In this document: in pieces, positions 47,176 through 57,434 of the stretch
Numbering within the stretch: position 1 is the stretch's first letter
How the letters are laid out: every line of letters starts with the position of its first letter
Assembly: GCA_965178125.1 (NCBI GenBank)
Contig: OZ237749.1
Location: 434,001 to 498,000 of the forward strand
Reading direction: 5' to 3'
DNA length: 64,000 nucleotides
From: Bilabrum cf. latius
Lineage: Eukaryota; Bigyra: Bicosoecida; Bigyra; Bicosoecida
Program-made: the position numbers and the translations under genes
Notes under the pieces: model-generated
What the model was told of the DNA's origin: nothing
Databases searched by the model: none
The model's input: the letters and a program-made list of their open reading frames with translations, nothing else

Positions 47176-50100
47176 TTACCCCATTGCTGCGCTAACACGC
47201 ATCTATCCACGAGACCAAGCCATGATCTGCCTCGTCAGCTCCTCCCCCAGGCTAGACCCAGGCTAACGCAACCTAGCTGTGAAGCTCTGCCTCCACCGCT
47301 CAAGCTCGCTCAGGAACATGACGGGCCTTTTGGAGAGCTCCAAGTCCTCTTGGGACAGCAACGGGGTCAGCAACCGAATGCACTCTTTCGTAGATATGAT
47401 GCCGCTGTCGTAGCAACCGCTGCTGGGGTGAACGCCTTGACTGGGCTGCCCAGTGGCTGCTGCACTGCCGCTGCTGGTTGAGGCATCCGCACGACCGTAG
47501 CCTCGGCGGCTCGTTGCTCCAGGCCCCCGCACGCTCTTGTGGTCCACCAGCGATCCAACTCTGGAACGCTTCACCGGCGGCCTCCCGATGCTGGAAATGA
47601 CGCTGCCAGCCACCGACGGGTCCGCTGCTTCACGACCAGGGAGCGAGTCGTCGGTCAATCCACCGGTGGATCTCGCATCCATCGGGGCGCCGATCCCGGA
47701 CGCTCTCCTGCCGTCACCACCCGTGGGTCTGAGTTCCTGCCCTCCGCCAGCAGGCGCAGCTGTGCCTGCTTCGCTCGGCGGCACCGATGGCGGGCCGCTG
47801 AGCCGGCTGCTGCCGTTGTACGGCACCCCAAATGCAACTGCCTGGACGTACGTGTCGGCCTGCCCAAGCATGGGCAGCATTCGTCGTGTGGCACTGTCAG
47901 GCACGGGGTCCATGGTGATGCTGCCCTCGTCCTGCAGGAAGGCGCCTGGAGGCAGTCCTGAGGCGAAGTCTTCCCTTTGCCCGGTAAGGCCAGTCATCAC
48001 GCTCTCGCCGCCGTCCATCCTGAGCTGTATCGGATCTCCATGTGCGTCACCTTCCGCGTCTGGTTGGCTGCAAGGCCTTGATTGCGATGACAGCGAGACC
48101 GGTGGCAGCGATGAATGGCCGCCCACCCCAACGAGGTCAATCGCAGAGGGTCCGTCGTCCCCTCCCTGCAGCGCAGCAACGTGCAGCAGCTCATCATCGT
48201 CGTCGTGCGTGGTCGATTGGTCACCCATGGCGGGCTGTGCCATCGTCCCACTAGCGCCCGCCCCGTACTCCGACACGCTTGCCAGGCTATGCCCGGCAAC
48301 AGACTGCTGTCCAACAGAGGCAGCAGCTCCTGCCATGACCTACCCGCTGCCATACGACGTATATCCACTGGCGTGGCCCCTGCCATTCCCGCTCTGGAAC
48401 ATGGATCCAGGTTGCAGAGCCGAGTCCTGGCTGTGCAGCTGCAGCCCGGATCGACCGCTAGAAACGCCGCTCTCACACAGCTGCCCAAGCCCTCCACGGA
48501 TGTCGGCAGAGCGCAAGGAGACATCGCTCGTATACATATCGCCACCTGAAGCAGATGTGATGCCGCTATCATAGGCCATGGGTCTCGAGGCAGGCGAATA
48601 AGATGAATCGATATGGGCCGCCCGGTGGCTCCCTGTGCCTGTAGATGGCGCGTCTTGTATCACTTGTGCGAGCATCCGGCATGGTCCAGAGGAGACTAGC
48701 GAACTGCCAAATCCCTTCTAGGATCGAAAAGCAGCCGCACACATTCCTGCACTGCTAGTAAAGCCATGGCCGTCCTGAGGTATGGTGCCGCCAACATGCC
48801 GCTGCTGCCTGCTTGAAGATGCTGCAGCAACCCCATCCTCCTGGGAGAGGTCGGTCATCTGCGTCATCTGCGTCATCTGCGTCATCTGCGAGACCATGCG
48901 ATCTAGTGGGCGCCTAGAGGTGGAGGAACGCGCTGCGCCCTTTGCGGCCACAGCCTCCGCGTAACTCGGAAGCCGCGGGCCGTCAGCTGCTTCGGTGCTT
49001 GCCTCCGATGCGGCAGACTCGCCAGCTGCAGATGGAGGCTCACCTACCTCAGCTGCAGCCCCTGGAGTACCCAGTGCACCAGCCGTCGTATCAGCAGACT
49101 CGCAGTCTCCGCCGATCCCTGCTGCAATGCTCGATGATGATGCTTGCGTCGGCGGTTGCTCGGCTGCTCTCGGCACCGCCGCCTTATGCGATGATTCCCG
49201 CCGCTTTGCCTCACGCGCAGCCAGAACCTGAGCCACCTCCTCTGGGAAGTCTGCCAGCGATGGTATCTTATTCTTTGGCATCATCGTGACGGTGCTTGCC
49301 CTTGGTACGGTCCCCAGCCAATCAATGGAGACCCGCGATTCGATCTCGAATGGCATGCACAGGATGCGGTCCATCACGAACATGGGGCACAGCATTGCGG
49401 CGGCCTCTTCGTCATCGTCATCCGCCCCACCCGTTGAGGCCTCGCCGTCCGACATGCATACGCTAGCTCCATCCATTCCCTCCCTCACCTGCCGCTACCC
49501 TTCGTTCCTGGCTCCATCGCCGCTTCCGCTGCCTTCCGACTGCGCTGACAGCGATGCGGCTGTGCTGCTTCCGCCGCTCTTGGCAGCAACAGGGGCGTCT
49601 GTCCCGCCTCCGAGGCCTGCAGCCGCATCCAGCAACGCATCATCATCATCCTCATCATCATCATCCCCGATACCGCATGCCCCACCTGACTTGCCCAACC
49701 GGGCCTCGGCCTTGATTGGCGCCAGCTTGACCGCCACGGCAGGGGGCACCTCCCTCTCAAGCATGCGGCAGAACTCAGCGACTTCCAGCTTGTCCCGCTT
49801 CGAGGCGAATTCGTAGCGCATGTACAGTGTCTCAAAACCGTACGATTTCCGCTGCGACGCAATTCCGCCGAGCTGCCTCACCGACTCCACAAAGCTGTAC
49901 AGCGGTGTGGTGAGCGGAAAGGAAGACATTGTGGTGACCACCAGCTCGAGCATCGAGTCCTCTCCGAATAACACTCGCAACGCGGCCTTGTTGACGAATC
50001 CACCGATGGATTGCAGCGTGTAGGGGTCGTGGACGCACCGCCCAACCGCCACCGGGGACTTTGACAGCTGAGCCAGGACACGCTGGTCGTGCGCGTGGAG

Positions 50101-51288
50101 GTCGTGGTGGAACCCGGGCCGCAGGGCTTGAGGTGGCAGGCCGGGCCGCTTTCCATCCGGCATGAGGATGTTGTTGATGACCCTATCTATTGATTTGGGC
50201 ACGAACACGTTCACGTTGTAGTCTCCTCCCAACACGGCAGCTAGCCCCGGGGGGACCGCCCTTCTCCCCATCATGAGGCGCATGCTGCCCTGGCTGTCTG
50301 TCTGGACCATCATGGTCTGCGGTGGGATGCTGCGGGGAACTGGCGCGTATGGCTCGCGCAGTGCGCGCCTAAGTTCGGCATACTGCTCCTCTGTGGGTTC
50401 GTGGAACTGGGCATCTGCTTCGAAGCCGAGCTCGAGTGCTGCTAGCACGCGAGACACGTCTGCCTCCGTGACGGGCTCTGGGCGCCTGTCTCGCCGCCTC
50501 GTGTTTCGTTCCAAGCTCCTGCTGCTGGATTCATCGTGCGCTGAGCGCTGGCCTGGGCGCCTACGCGGCTTCCGAACGCTGCCGCCGTCGAGCTTTGCAA
50601 GATCTGGAATAGGCACCGCAAGAGTTGCTGCGGGACCCGGTCCGCCTAGCGAACCATTGGAAGGAGCTGCATCTCCAGTGTACTCTGTCGAGGCACGCCA
50701 CTCGCCTCCAACCGGTGGAACGGGGCCAGCAGCGCCCTCATGCTCCGGAGGATGCGGCCCTTGCTCCAACAATGACCTTCCTTGCTGCAAAGCAGTTCCG
50801 CTGATGCTTGCATCTTCTCTTTGCTTAGACTGCTGCATTGACGGTTGAGGTTGCGATGCTGACGAGACGGCCCTTTGTTCGCCCCCAAGTTGCTCTGCGA
50901 GCAGAGCCGCAACCGCCATCGACTACCGCGCTCCTTTTGACAGCTAGGTCCCATTGATCGGCTGGAGAGTAGTACTACCGGCAGCCACGGGGTCAGAAAT
51001 ATTCGTAACTATTGCTCCATCCGAAGATACGCCTCTGGCCTTGAAGGCTTTCGTCCGACGATCTTCTACTTCAACGCACGGTATGCCTTTTGCTACACAG
51101 CGGGTACAAGGGCGCTTTCCATCGCATGATCTTTTCCCAGTTTGACAGGCAAGACAAGAGCGCTTGCCCTTCCTAGAACCGGTTCGTCGCCCTGTTTTCT
51201 TCGGTTTCTACGCTTGCTATCCCGCTGGGGCGCTTGAATTCTATATTGTACCACCCTCATCTCTCTTCCGTTTCCCGCCGCCGAGCAT
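47176..51288 (-). CDS. TF6: Zn2Cys6 family transcription factor
   Basis: Frame of 1371 codons, ATG 51288 to TAA 47178-47176, about ten in-frame TAGs. Three TAGs (codons 16, 24, 27) come before the zinc cluster, so a standard-code model would miss the DNA-binding domain. Cluster Cys 45, 48, 55, 61, 64 and 71, flanked by basic residues (KPKKTGRRTGSRKGKRS). Module 1 (about 50310-49700) starts TDSQGSMRLMMGR and includes FVPKSIDRVINNILMPDG. Module 2 is IDWLGTVPRASTVTM (near 49300). ADTYVQAVAFGVPYNG lies near 47830. The C-terminal domain has LSELERWRQSFTARLR-TAG-PG, then LGEELTRQIM; paralogues have E or R at that TAG. A 9-nt repeat at 48854-48889 encodes QMT four times. It is separated by 193 bp from the divergent glycoside-hydrolase-like gene. 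Confidence 0.88.
48854..48889 (-). repeat. Four 9-bp tandem repeats in TF6
   Basis: Four exact copies of GTCATCTGC in a row, coding for repeated Gln-Met-Thr on the minus strand, inside a disordered linker of TF6. Probably length-variable between strains. Confidence 0.85.
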
Positions 51289-51481
51289 TCTTTAAGGACA
51301 GCCTGAAGCTGTAGCAGCCCGAGAACTTTCCGTGCAAACCTCTGGTGCAATCATTGCGACCAACACAGCGGCAGCATACAGAGGGCCAGACTGTCCTGGT
51401 CAAGACACCTATTAAATTGAAAAGGTGTACCAGCGTTAGTCACTATAAGCGCGGCGTCGAGAAACGCTCTGGTACCGCAGG

Positions 51482-52900
51482 ATGCCTTTCTTTGCGCTGC
51501 TGGCTGCAACAATCCCATTTCTGATTATTTGCTCTGCCGCAAAGGCTGAGTCTAGCAGTCTGCCGCTTGCCAGGACATATGCGCAGTCCTCCGATCGCAT
51601 TTGCGTGACTCACTGGGGCGGATGCTACAACCGAAGCACGACGGCGTACATTATGGACGGCGCACAGCAAATCTGGGACTTCGGGTCTCGAGCAATCAAG
51701 ATTAACCTTGTGGCCGGTCGCCAAGCGTATCGCTGGAACAGCCCTGGGTGGCCAAATCGATTTAGCTCTGCGCTTGAAGCTGCCCAGCACCCGTACATAC
51801 GGAGCGTGCTTGACCCTGCAGGCAATTTTCAATGGAGCACCGTCACCATGATCGTGTATGCACTCTAGAACGATTCAAGCAGTAACAACTATTGGCGGGA
51901 TTCATTCACTGCAAATGATGCTGCGCGAGAAGAGGAGCAATTCAAGGAACTCACGGTCCACCTGCTCGAAACGTACCCCAACATGCACTTCGTTTTGCAG
52001 CATTGGGAAGGCGACTGGTCTATCCGGCCTACAAGCGATCCATCGCTTCGTCCAACACCTCAAGCCACTAAAAATATGATTGCTTGGCTGGGCGCGAGAC
52101 AGAGAGGGGTGCAGGCTGGCAGGGAGCTGGCTGAGGAGCGCAGGGCACGGTCCGGGAGACGCTGGCAGGCCGGGGCTGGAGCCGGCGGTGGGTCGGTCCT
52201 GCACGCAAGCGAGGTCAATTTGGTCCGCAGCAGCATGCAAACCGGCTTCCCAAACGTGGTGAACACGGTGCTCCCCCACGTCGCCCTCGATATGGTGTCT
52301 TATTCGAGCTACGACACGCAAGGGAATGGGGGTCCTCTCGGATACAGGGCAGCTCTGAGCTTCATCGCGGAGCACGCCAACCGCACGGCAGAATCCCCCA
52401 AGGAATTCGTTTTCATCGGGGAATACGGCACAAAGCAAGAAATCGCCCCTCTCCATGTCACGCAGGCAGTGAACGAGGTGGCGGCAGCTGCGGTCCTGGG
52501 CAACGACACGATCGGCCCGCTCGATTTCGTGGCAAGGGCGTGTTTCTGGGAGGTGTACGGGAACGATCTGGTAGATGGCCCCAGTGGTGGCTTGCCTGTG
52601 CTGCAATCGTCCATGGGCAGGGGTGGAATAGGGTTGCTTGCCGGTGTGGCAGGTCACTAGCACAACCTGCCTAGCTGGCTGCTGGCTCGGGCGGAAGGTC
52701 GCAGGGTAGAGATCGAAGGGGAGGCAAGGATCGGATCAATGCAGGGGGTCGGATCAAGCGATCTCCGCCATGGTAGATGCACCACCGAGCCTGTATTCAA
52801 TGCCTCGCAGCTGGGCGGGCTGTGGCTTGTGAAGCCTGACGGGAGCCATGCGTGGCCGTATGACTATCTGAGGGGTCGCATTCTAGACGGGGCGGCATAA
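51482..52900 (+). CDS. Secreted glycoside-hydrolase-like protein
   Basis: ATG 51482 to TAA 52900, 472 residues, one exon, two in-frame TAGs (after MIVYAL near 51866 and after GVAGH near 52658). A hydrophobic signal peptide covers residues 1-22. The body resembles a TIM-barrel family of predicted glycosyl hydrolases: HFVLQHWEGDW (residue about 175), AWLGARQRGVQAGR, HASEVNLV, then TVLPHVALDMVSYSSYDTQ and EFVFIGEYGT (residue about 313). The Glu residues in the WEGDW and GEYG motifs are the obvious catalytic candidates. The end has GLWLVKPDGSHAWPYDYL, an expected closing strand, and lies beyond the second TAG, so both TAGs must be read to complete the fold. Probably extracellular; substrate unknown. 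Confidence 0.75.
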
Positions 52901-53148
52901 GAGACGCTTCGTGAAGGTAGTATTACATGCGATGATACAGTGCATGCACACGAACGAAATACACCTCTACCGCATGCTTGGGATCCTTTTTAGGATTCTT
53001 TTAGGATTCTGTCACTAAGCGTCCATTTAAAGCACCAAGGTGACCCCTGGACCAGGCCCTGCCCTGGACCCCCAACGCACCGCCTGGCGGTGACAGGCGG
53101 GGGATCAACCAGCGCAACAAGAGCACCGGTGGCGCACGCCCACCGCCC

Positions 53149-55253
53149 TCAGTCTCCCTTGATCTGTCCGTAGATGAAGTCCACGAACCAAAATGTCGCC
53201 AAGAACCCCACCGCTCCAAACATGACAGAAAAACCGGCGGACATGACGCCCATGTACCCGAAGTACACGAGGCTCTGCAGCATGCCACTCATCCCGCTAT
53301 GCTGATAGTAGTAAACAAAGGAATACGCGAAGATGAACGCGCCCACCATGCTGCCGCTTAGGTAGGCCCTCCACTGCCACGTGTAGTCTTGCCTTGACAA
53401 CTGCAGGTACGCCAGAGCGATGCAGATGAACGCAACCACCAGGGTGAGCAGCCCGAACGCCAGTAGCAAGATGCCAAACATAGTGTACACCATGTGGCCC
53501 CAGATGGCGATGAAAATGTAGTGCAGCTGCACCGAGATCGCACTGAACGGCAGCAGCCCAGCCCCCAGCAGGTGCACCGCAGTCCCTTGGTACCACGGCG
53601 TCTCAGGCAGTGTCCTCATCGTGGTGCTAACTCGGCAAGGAGGGGAATAGTCCTGCCCGGAACCTCTCCCGCACCACGCCCCAAAGAGGCCTCCTGGCAA
53701 CGCGACTACGGCAAACAGACCCAGAAATGCCGCGATGGTGGCAGCTGGCAGCGCCACAGAGGAGCCTTTCTATATGGCCACAGAGTTGATCACAGAGAAA
53801 ACGGCGAGTAGAATCCCAGGAAATAAGCACATGCTGATGATGGCCGACTGAGTGCGACTGCCACCGTCCCCTGCTGCAGCATCTCCCTTGCCTGCCCCTC
53901 GCTGGGCCGAGTCGCGGGCCGCAGCAGCCCCTGCTGAGGCGCCCACAGTCGAGGACCCGAATCGGTTGTACCCTGTGCCCCGAGCCGTTAGCTGGGCGAA
54001 GAGCCGCGAGGCCACGAAGCCACCGATAGGCGCGGTGATGCAGTAGAGGACCATGGCGGCCACCACGATGGCACCTCGGCGGGTCACGTGGAACGTGTTT
54101 GTCACGGCGAGGACTAGCAGCAGCGTGGCGGTGGTGAAGAGGTGCATGCCCGCACCCACCAGACCGGCGAGGGTCGCGTGGCTGCCGGGAGTGCGGAAAA
54201 CGTTCGTGCGGATGAGCTTCCAGCCGTTTTCATCGGCGGTGTCCCCCTCTTCGTCGCGCAAGGCAGCGGCGAAATCGCTGCGCACCACGCGCGCCAGGAC
54301 AACGCCCAGAAAGGAGACGAGCAGGACGACGAGGACCACTGAGTTTGAGATGCTGTACCAGTGCACCTGGGTGCTGCCCGGCAAGAAGGAGCTGTCGTGG
54401 TAGCGGCCCATCCGATCGTGCCACTTCTCCGTCGTCTGGATCCACTCCACGCTGTAGCTGAACTCGATGGACAGAGGCGATTGCCTGCCGTGGGGGTAGC
54501 TTGCCGTGGGCTCGTCGGACCTCGAGAGCTCCACCCTCTTCTCCGGCGGGGCGGTAATGTTGATCGCAATGATTTTGTCGTCATTGTACGCGATGGAGAA
54601 ATGCAGGTGGGTATAGACGTAGTCCTTGCTCTGACCCGTGGCATCGCCGATGAGCCCAGTTTCGTCCTCGTGCTCGCCCACGAAGGACCAGGCCGGCAGG
54701 CCGTCGAGCACGAACTCGAACTGCGATAAGAGCCGGAGAAGGCAGTTACGTTGCAAGTGCCAATGAACCATCGGTAACTTGTACAGTTGTGTGCTTGTCA
54801 ATTCGCTCACAAAGTAGTCTTCTTGAACGGCAAGGCGCAGCCGATCAACCTCGCCATCCGATAGCTCTTTCTCGCACAGCAGCCGCCACTCGTAATTCAC
54901 AATATATCGAATGTCATAAGCTGTGGAGTATCGCCTATCCCCGGCTAGGTACTCTCCAATACTGTGCGCAACAACAACAAAAAGTGGTGCTCGGACACTT
55001 GGAGTACCATGCAACATGAGTGGATTCGATTCCAGCGACGCAGAGCTTTATCTTACCTGTGCTATTTCCTATCATAATTCTTGGGGGGGCAAAACGGCAT
55101 AGAATAGTAGCTGTACGTTTCCGAGGGGTTGTTGAACGGTGAAGTCTTGGCCGCCTGCAAGTCAACGCTGTCGTGAAACTGGTATGTCTTTGGCCTCGAG
55201 GCGGTTGCCATGGCTGCCAAAAGTGATGTTCCCACACACAGACAAGACCACAT
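53149..55253 (-). CDS. TM9SF: TM9SF / nonaspanin membrane protein
   Basis: Exons 55253-55057 and 54961-53149 (95-bp GT-AG intron) give 669 residues ending at TGA. Signal peptide MWSCLCVGTSLLAAMATA, then the luminal domain with NPSETYSYYSMPFCPP, then SIGEYLAGDRR. IEFSYSVEWIQT precedes the first membrane helix, followed by NGWKLIRTNVFR. Eight further helices end in FWFVDFIYGQIKGD. The C-terminal K-x-D resembles the KxD/E COPI-binding motif of TM9 proteins. TAGs lie at the exon 1 end (DRK-TAG-HSIGEYL, where relatives have polar residues) and at 53770-53772 in a loop (SVAI-TAG-KGSS). Family members act in Golgi and endosome sorting of membrane proteins. Length is normal. Start 147 bp from the divergent YbaB-like gene. 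Confidence 0.93.
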
Positions 55254-55400
55254 ATTGCAAAGTACTTGTGTCAGCCAGCAGCCTCCAACGTGGTTTCGCC
55301 AAACGGATGAACCTCGACGGAACCTTCGGCAACTGTGAAAGCGACGAAATATCGTAACTACGTTGGCTCCGAGGCTGCAGCTTACGTTTGAACAGGAGCA

Positions 55401-56021
55401 ATGTTTACTAAAGATTAGGGTCCACTATGGAGAAGGATGATGGTGGTGCTAGAAAGAGCAGGAAAGTTCAATAAGCTCCCTCCGGTACCCGAGTTGAAAG
55501 CAATGGTGCTCGAATATTAGGTACTGCAGCTCAAGCTGGCACAAGTGGAAGTTGTTGCAAATCATGGGAATGGACTTGTCAAAGCGATAGCCACATGCGA
55601 CGGAAAGCTCAGCCGTGTGGAGTTAAGTGGTCGAGCGAAGGAACTGCCTCGTGAAGGCCTGCAAGAGGTCGTGACGGCGGCGGTCAACGACTCCATTGAG
55701 AAGGCTAGACTACGACAGCGAAAGGCAGACGAAGTTCTGATGGACAAGCACGTTCCAGCCTTGATTGAGCTTGCCAAAACTGTCTTTATGGCAGACCCCG
55801 AGCTGAGGGCAGCATCGTTGCGCCTCGAAAACCTCGAGAGCGAGGCCGAGGCCGAGAGAGACATGGAGCGGCTTCGGAAAGAAAAGGGAGATTTGGATCA
55901 GAAGGCGCAGCAGGCATCATCGGGTGGGCAGTACGGCGGCGCGGAAGGGACAGTGGTAGAGGCGGAGGAGATAGAGGTAGAGGCAGGGGCAACCGAGGGG
56001 CAGCAGGGGGGCAGGCAGTGA
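55401..56021 (+). CDS. YbaB/EbfC-like nucleoid-associated protein
   Basis: ATG 55401 (first after an in-frame TGA) to TGA 56021, 206 residues, two in-frame TAGs (MFTKD-TAG and LEY-TAG-VLQLKLAQ). The core matches the YbaB/EbfC fold: an N-terminal helix ending KLAQVEVVAN, then HGNGLVKAIATCDGKLSRVE and LQEVVTAAVNDSIEKAR. Bacterial members are about 110 residues, dimerise and bind DNA. Here an extra N-terminal segment rich in Arg and hydrophobic residues could be an organelle-targeting peptide, and an acidic Glu/Gly tail is added at the C-terminus. A nuclear-encoded copy would fit a mitochondrial or plastid role, as with plant STIC2. That is inference. Confidence 0.65.
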
Positions 56022-56253
56022 ATGGTGTGGAACGAAGCGCAATTCATTGCAAGAGTGTAGCAGCAGCAAGGCGCATCTTTTCGTTGGCTGCCAGCTCCTA
56101 CAATACAATGCATTCAACGACGATCCGAGATGCTATATGGGGTGCCGGTCCATGCAGGCAGATAGATACCAGGCAGCGCGAACGCAGGGCACTGCTGGCA
56201 GTGACACTGCTAGATCCAGTACGTCTATGCAGCAGGATAGAAATCAACCCAAG

Positions 56254-56994
56254 TCAAAGCCTCATGGGCGGCTCATCCATTTCGAGAGCGGGGTCCTCTT
56301 CATCCGGGACGGTCTGGGCCACGTACTTGACCCGCTCCGTCTAGAGGAAGCCCCTCAGCTGCCCCCTGACGTGGAGCCTCTCCTCGCTTCCGTCCACCAA
56401 GAGCAGTCGGGAGGGCTTTGACGGCTGCGCGAGCGTGTCGAGAGTCAGCAGGGAGAAATCGAGAACCCCCGCGCTGGTCTTCTGGGCCTCCAGAGACACG
56501 AGCCCGCTGCCCTGCTCGCCTTCCACGCTGAAGAGCATGTGCACCCTGGGGTGCAGCCACCCGAAGGAGCCCTTGGAATCGAAGCCAAGCTGCCCGTTGC
56601 GTAGGGCGTAGGCTCGCAGGCTCCCCGAAGTGACCTTGTTGCCCAGCAGGCCCTTCACGTCGGGGTGGTTCCGCAGCTTGCCGAGCGCGGCGCCGTGAAC
56701 CTGCTCGGGGCGGATGCTCCACTGCCGCTGAGCAGCGTACGCGGCGGCTGCTACCGTTCCAATAGATGCAGCTCCCGTGCCAAATCCGGCGTAGAACACA
56801 TCAGTGAACGAAATTGACATGAAGGACGTCGTAATGTACATGAATACTCTTGAACTAGCGTATGCGAGGGCAAGCCCGGCCGATCCCACGATCAGCGTGT
56901 TTGCATTCTTCTTAACCCAGCCAAGACTAGAATCTGAATCGTCTTGGCCAGATTCTTCCGGTGCTTTTAAGATACTGCTGCGAGGAATGACAGA
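56254..56994 (-). CDS. TIM21-like mitochondrial membrane protein (5' end uncertain)
   Basis: The frame ends at TGA 56256-56254 after one TAG (56341-56343, GFL-TAG-TERV). Hydrophobic segments (LIVGSAGLALAYASS and GFGTGAASIGTVAAAAYAA) lead into a soluble domain. That domain contains VHGAALGKLRNHPDVKGLLG, then RVHMLFSVEGEQGSGLVSLE and LLTLDTLAQPSK. This order is that of TIM21/COA1-type intermembrane-space domains: helix with LLG, then a strand ending in VEG, then GxVxLEA. No ATG lies in frame before the domain. The upstream sequence ends in a good acceptor (TCATTCCTCGCAG, near 56980), so a 5' exon with the targeting sequence is probably missing from this model. Converges on the YbaB-like gene. 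Confidence 0.55.
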
Positions 56995-57434
56995 ATTTAG
57001 GACACCACCATCGCTTCATCAGCGCAATTAAGTTACACTGCTCCCCTCACAACGGCTAGCACTTTGATTTATCAATTCTCTCACTTTGATGAGCCCGTCT
57101 CAGATTTGGGACTGGCTCGGCTGTTTGATGGGTCCTTCGTTCCAAAGCTACGCTAAGCAAACCCGCTTTCCACCGCATTTAGCGTCCTAATTTCTCGACT
57201 AAATACATGTCTCGAGACACTCAATATTTGAGAACTGCGTCTGCTAACCTACCGCAACATTTTTTTGCCAGGTCTTCCGGAAATTTGGTGTTTTGGTTCA
57301 CTTTATCCCGAGCCAAGTAAAGATCCGGAATTGAAATGGTGTTTTTTTGCGACCATCAGTGCGACTCGAATTGAGCAGAAACCGAGTGCTGGAGTATAGT
57401 TTCCGCGCTCCTTGGAGCTGCAAACTGGCGTCAA
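56995..57434. other. Divergent region upstream of the S41 protease
   Basis: About 440 bp between the TIM21-like gene and the S41 gene. It is AT-richer than its surroundings, with T runs. It probably holds the missing 5' exon of the TIM21-like gene and the promoters of both genes. I could not fix exon borders here. Confidence 0.45.

Noticed and set aside
47537-48574. 345-codon plus-strand ORF
   Set aside because: Antisense to TF6. Composition mirrors the complementary Ser/Gly-rich linker, and it has no domain.
48854-48889. Short direct repeats as a CRISPR-like array
   Set aside because: Four contiguous 9-bp units with no spacers, inside a coding frame; a simple amino-acid repeat.
8166-51288. 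A block of degraded pseudogenes with many nonsense mutations
   Set aside because: Only TAG occurs in frame. Random decay would give TAA and TGA and frameshifts as well, and domain motifs and splice phases are intact.
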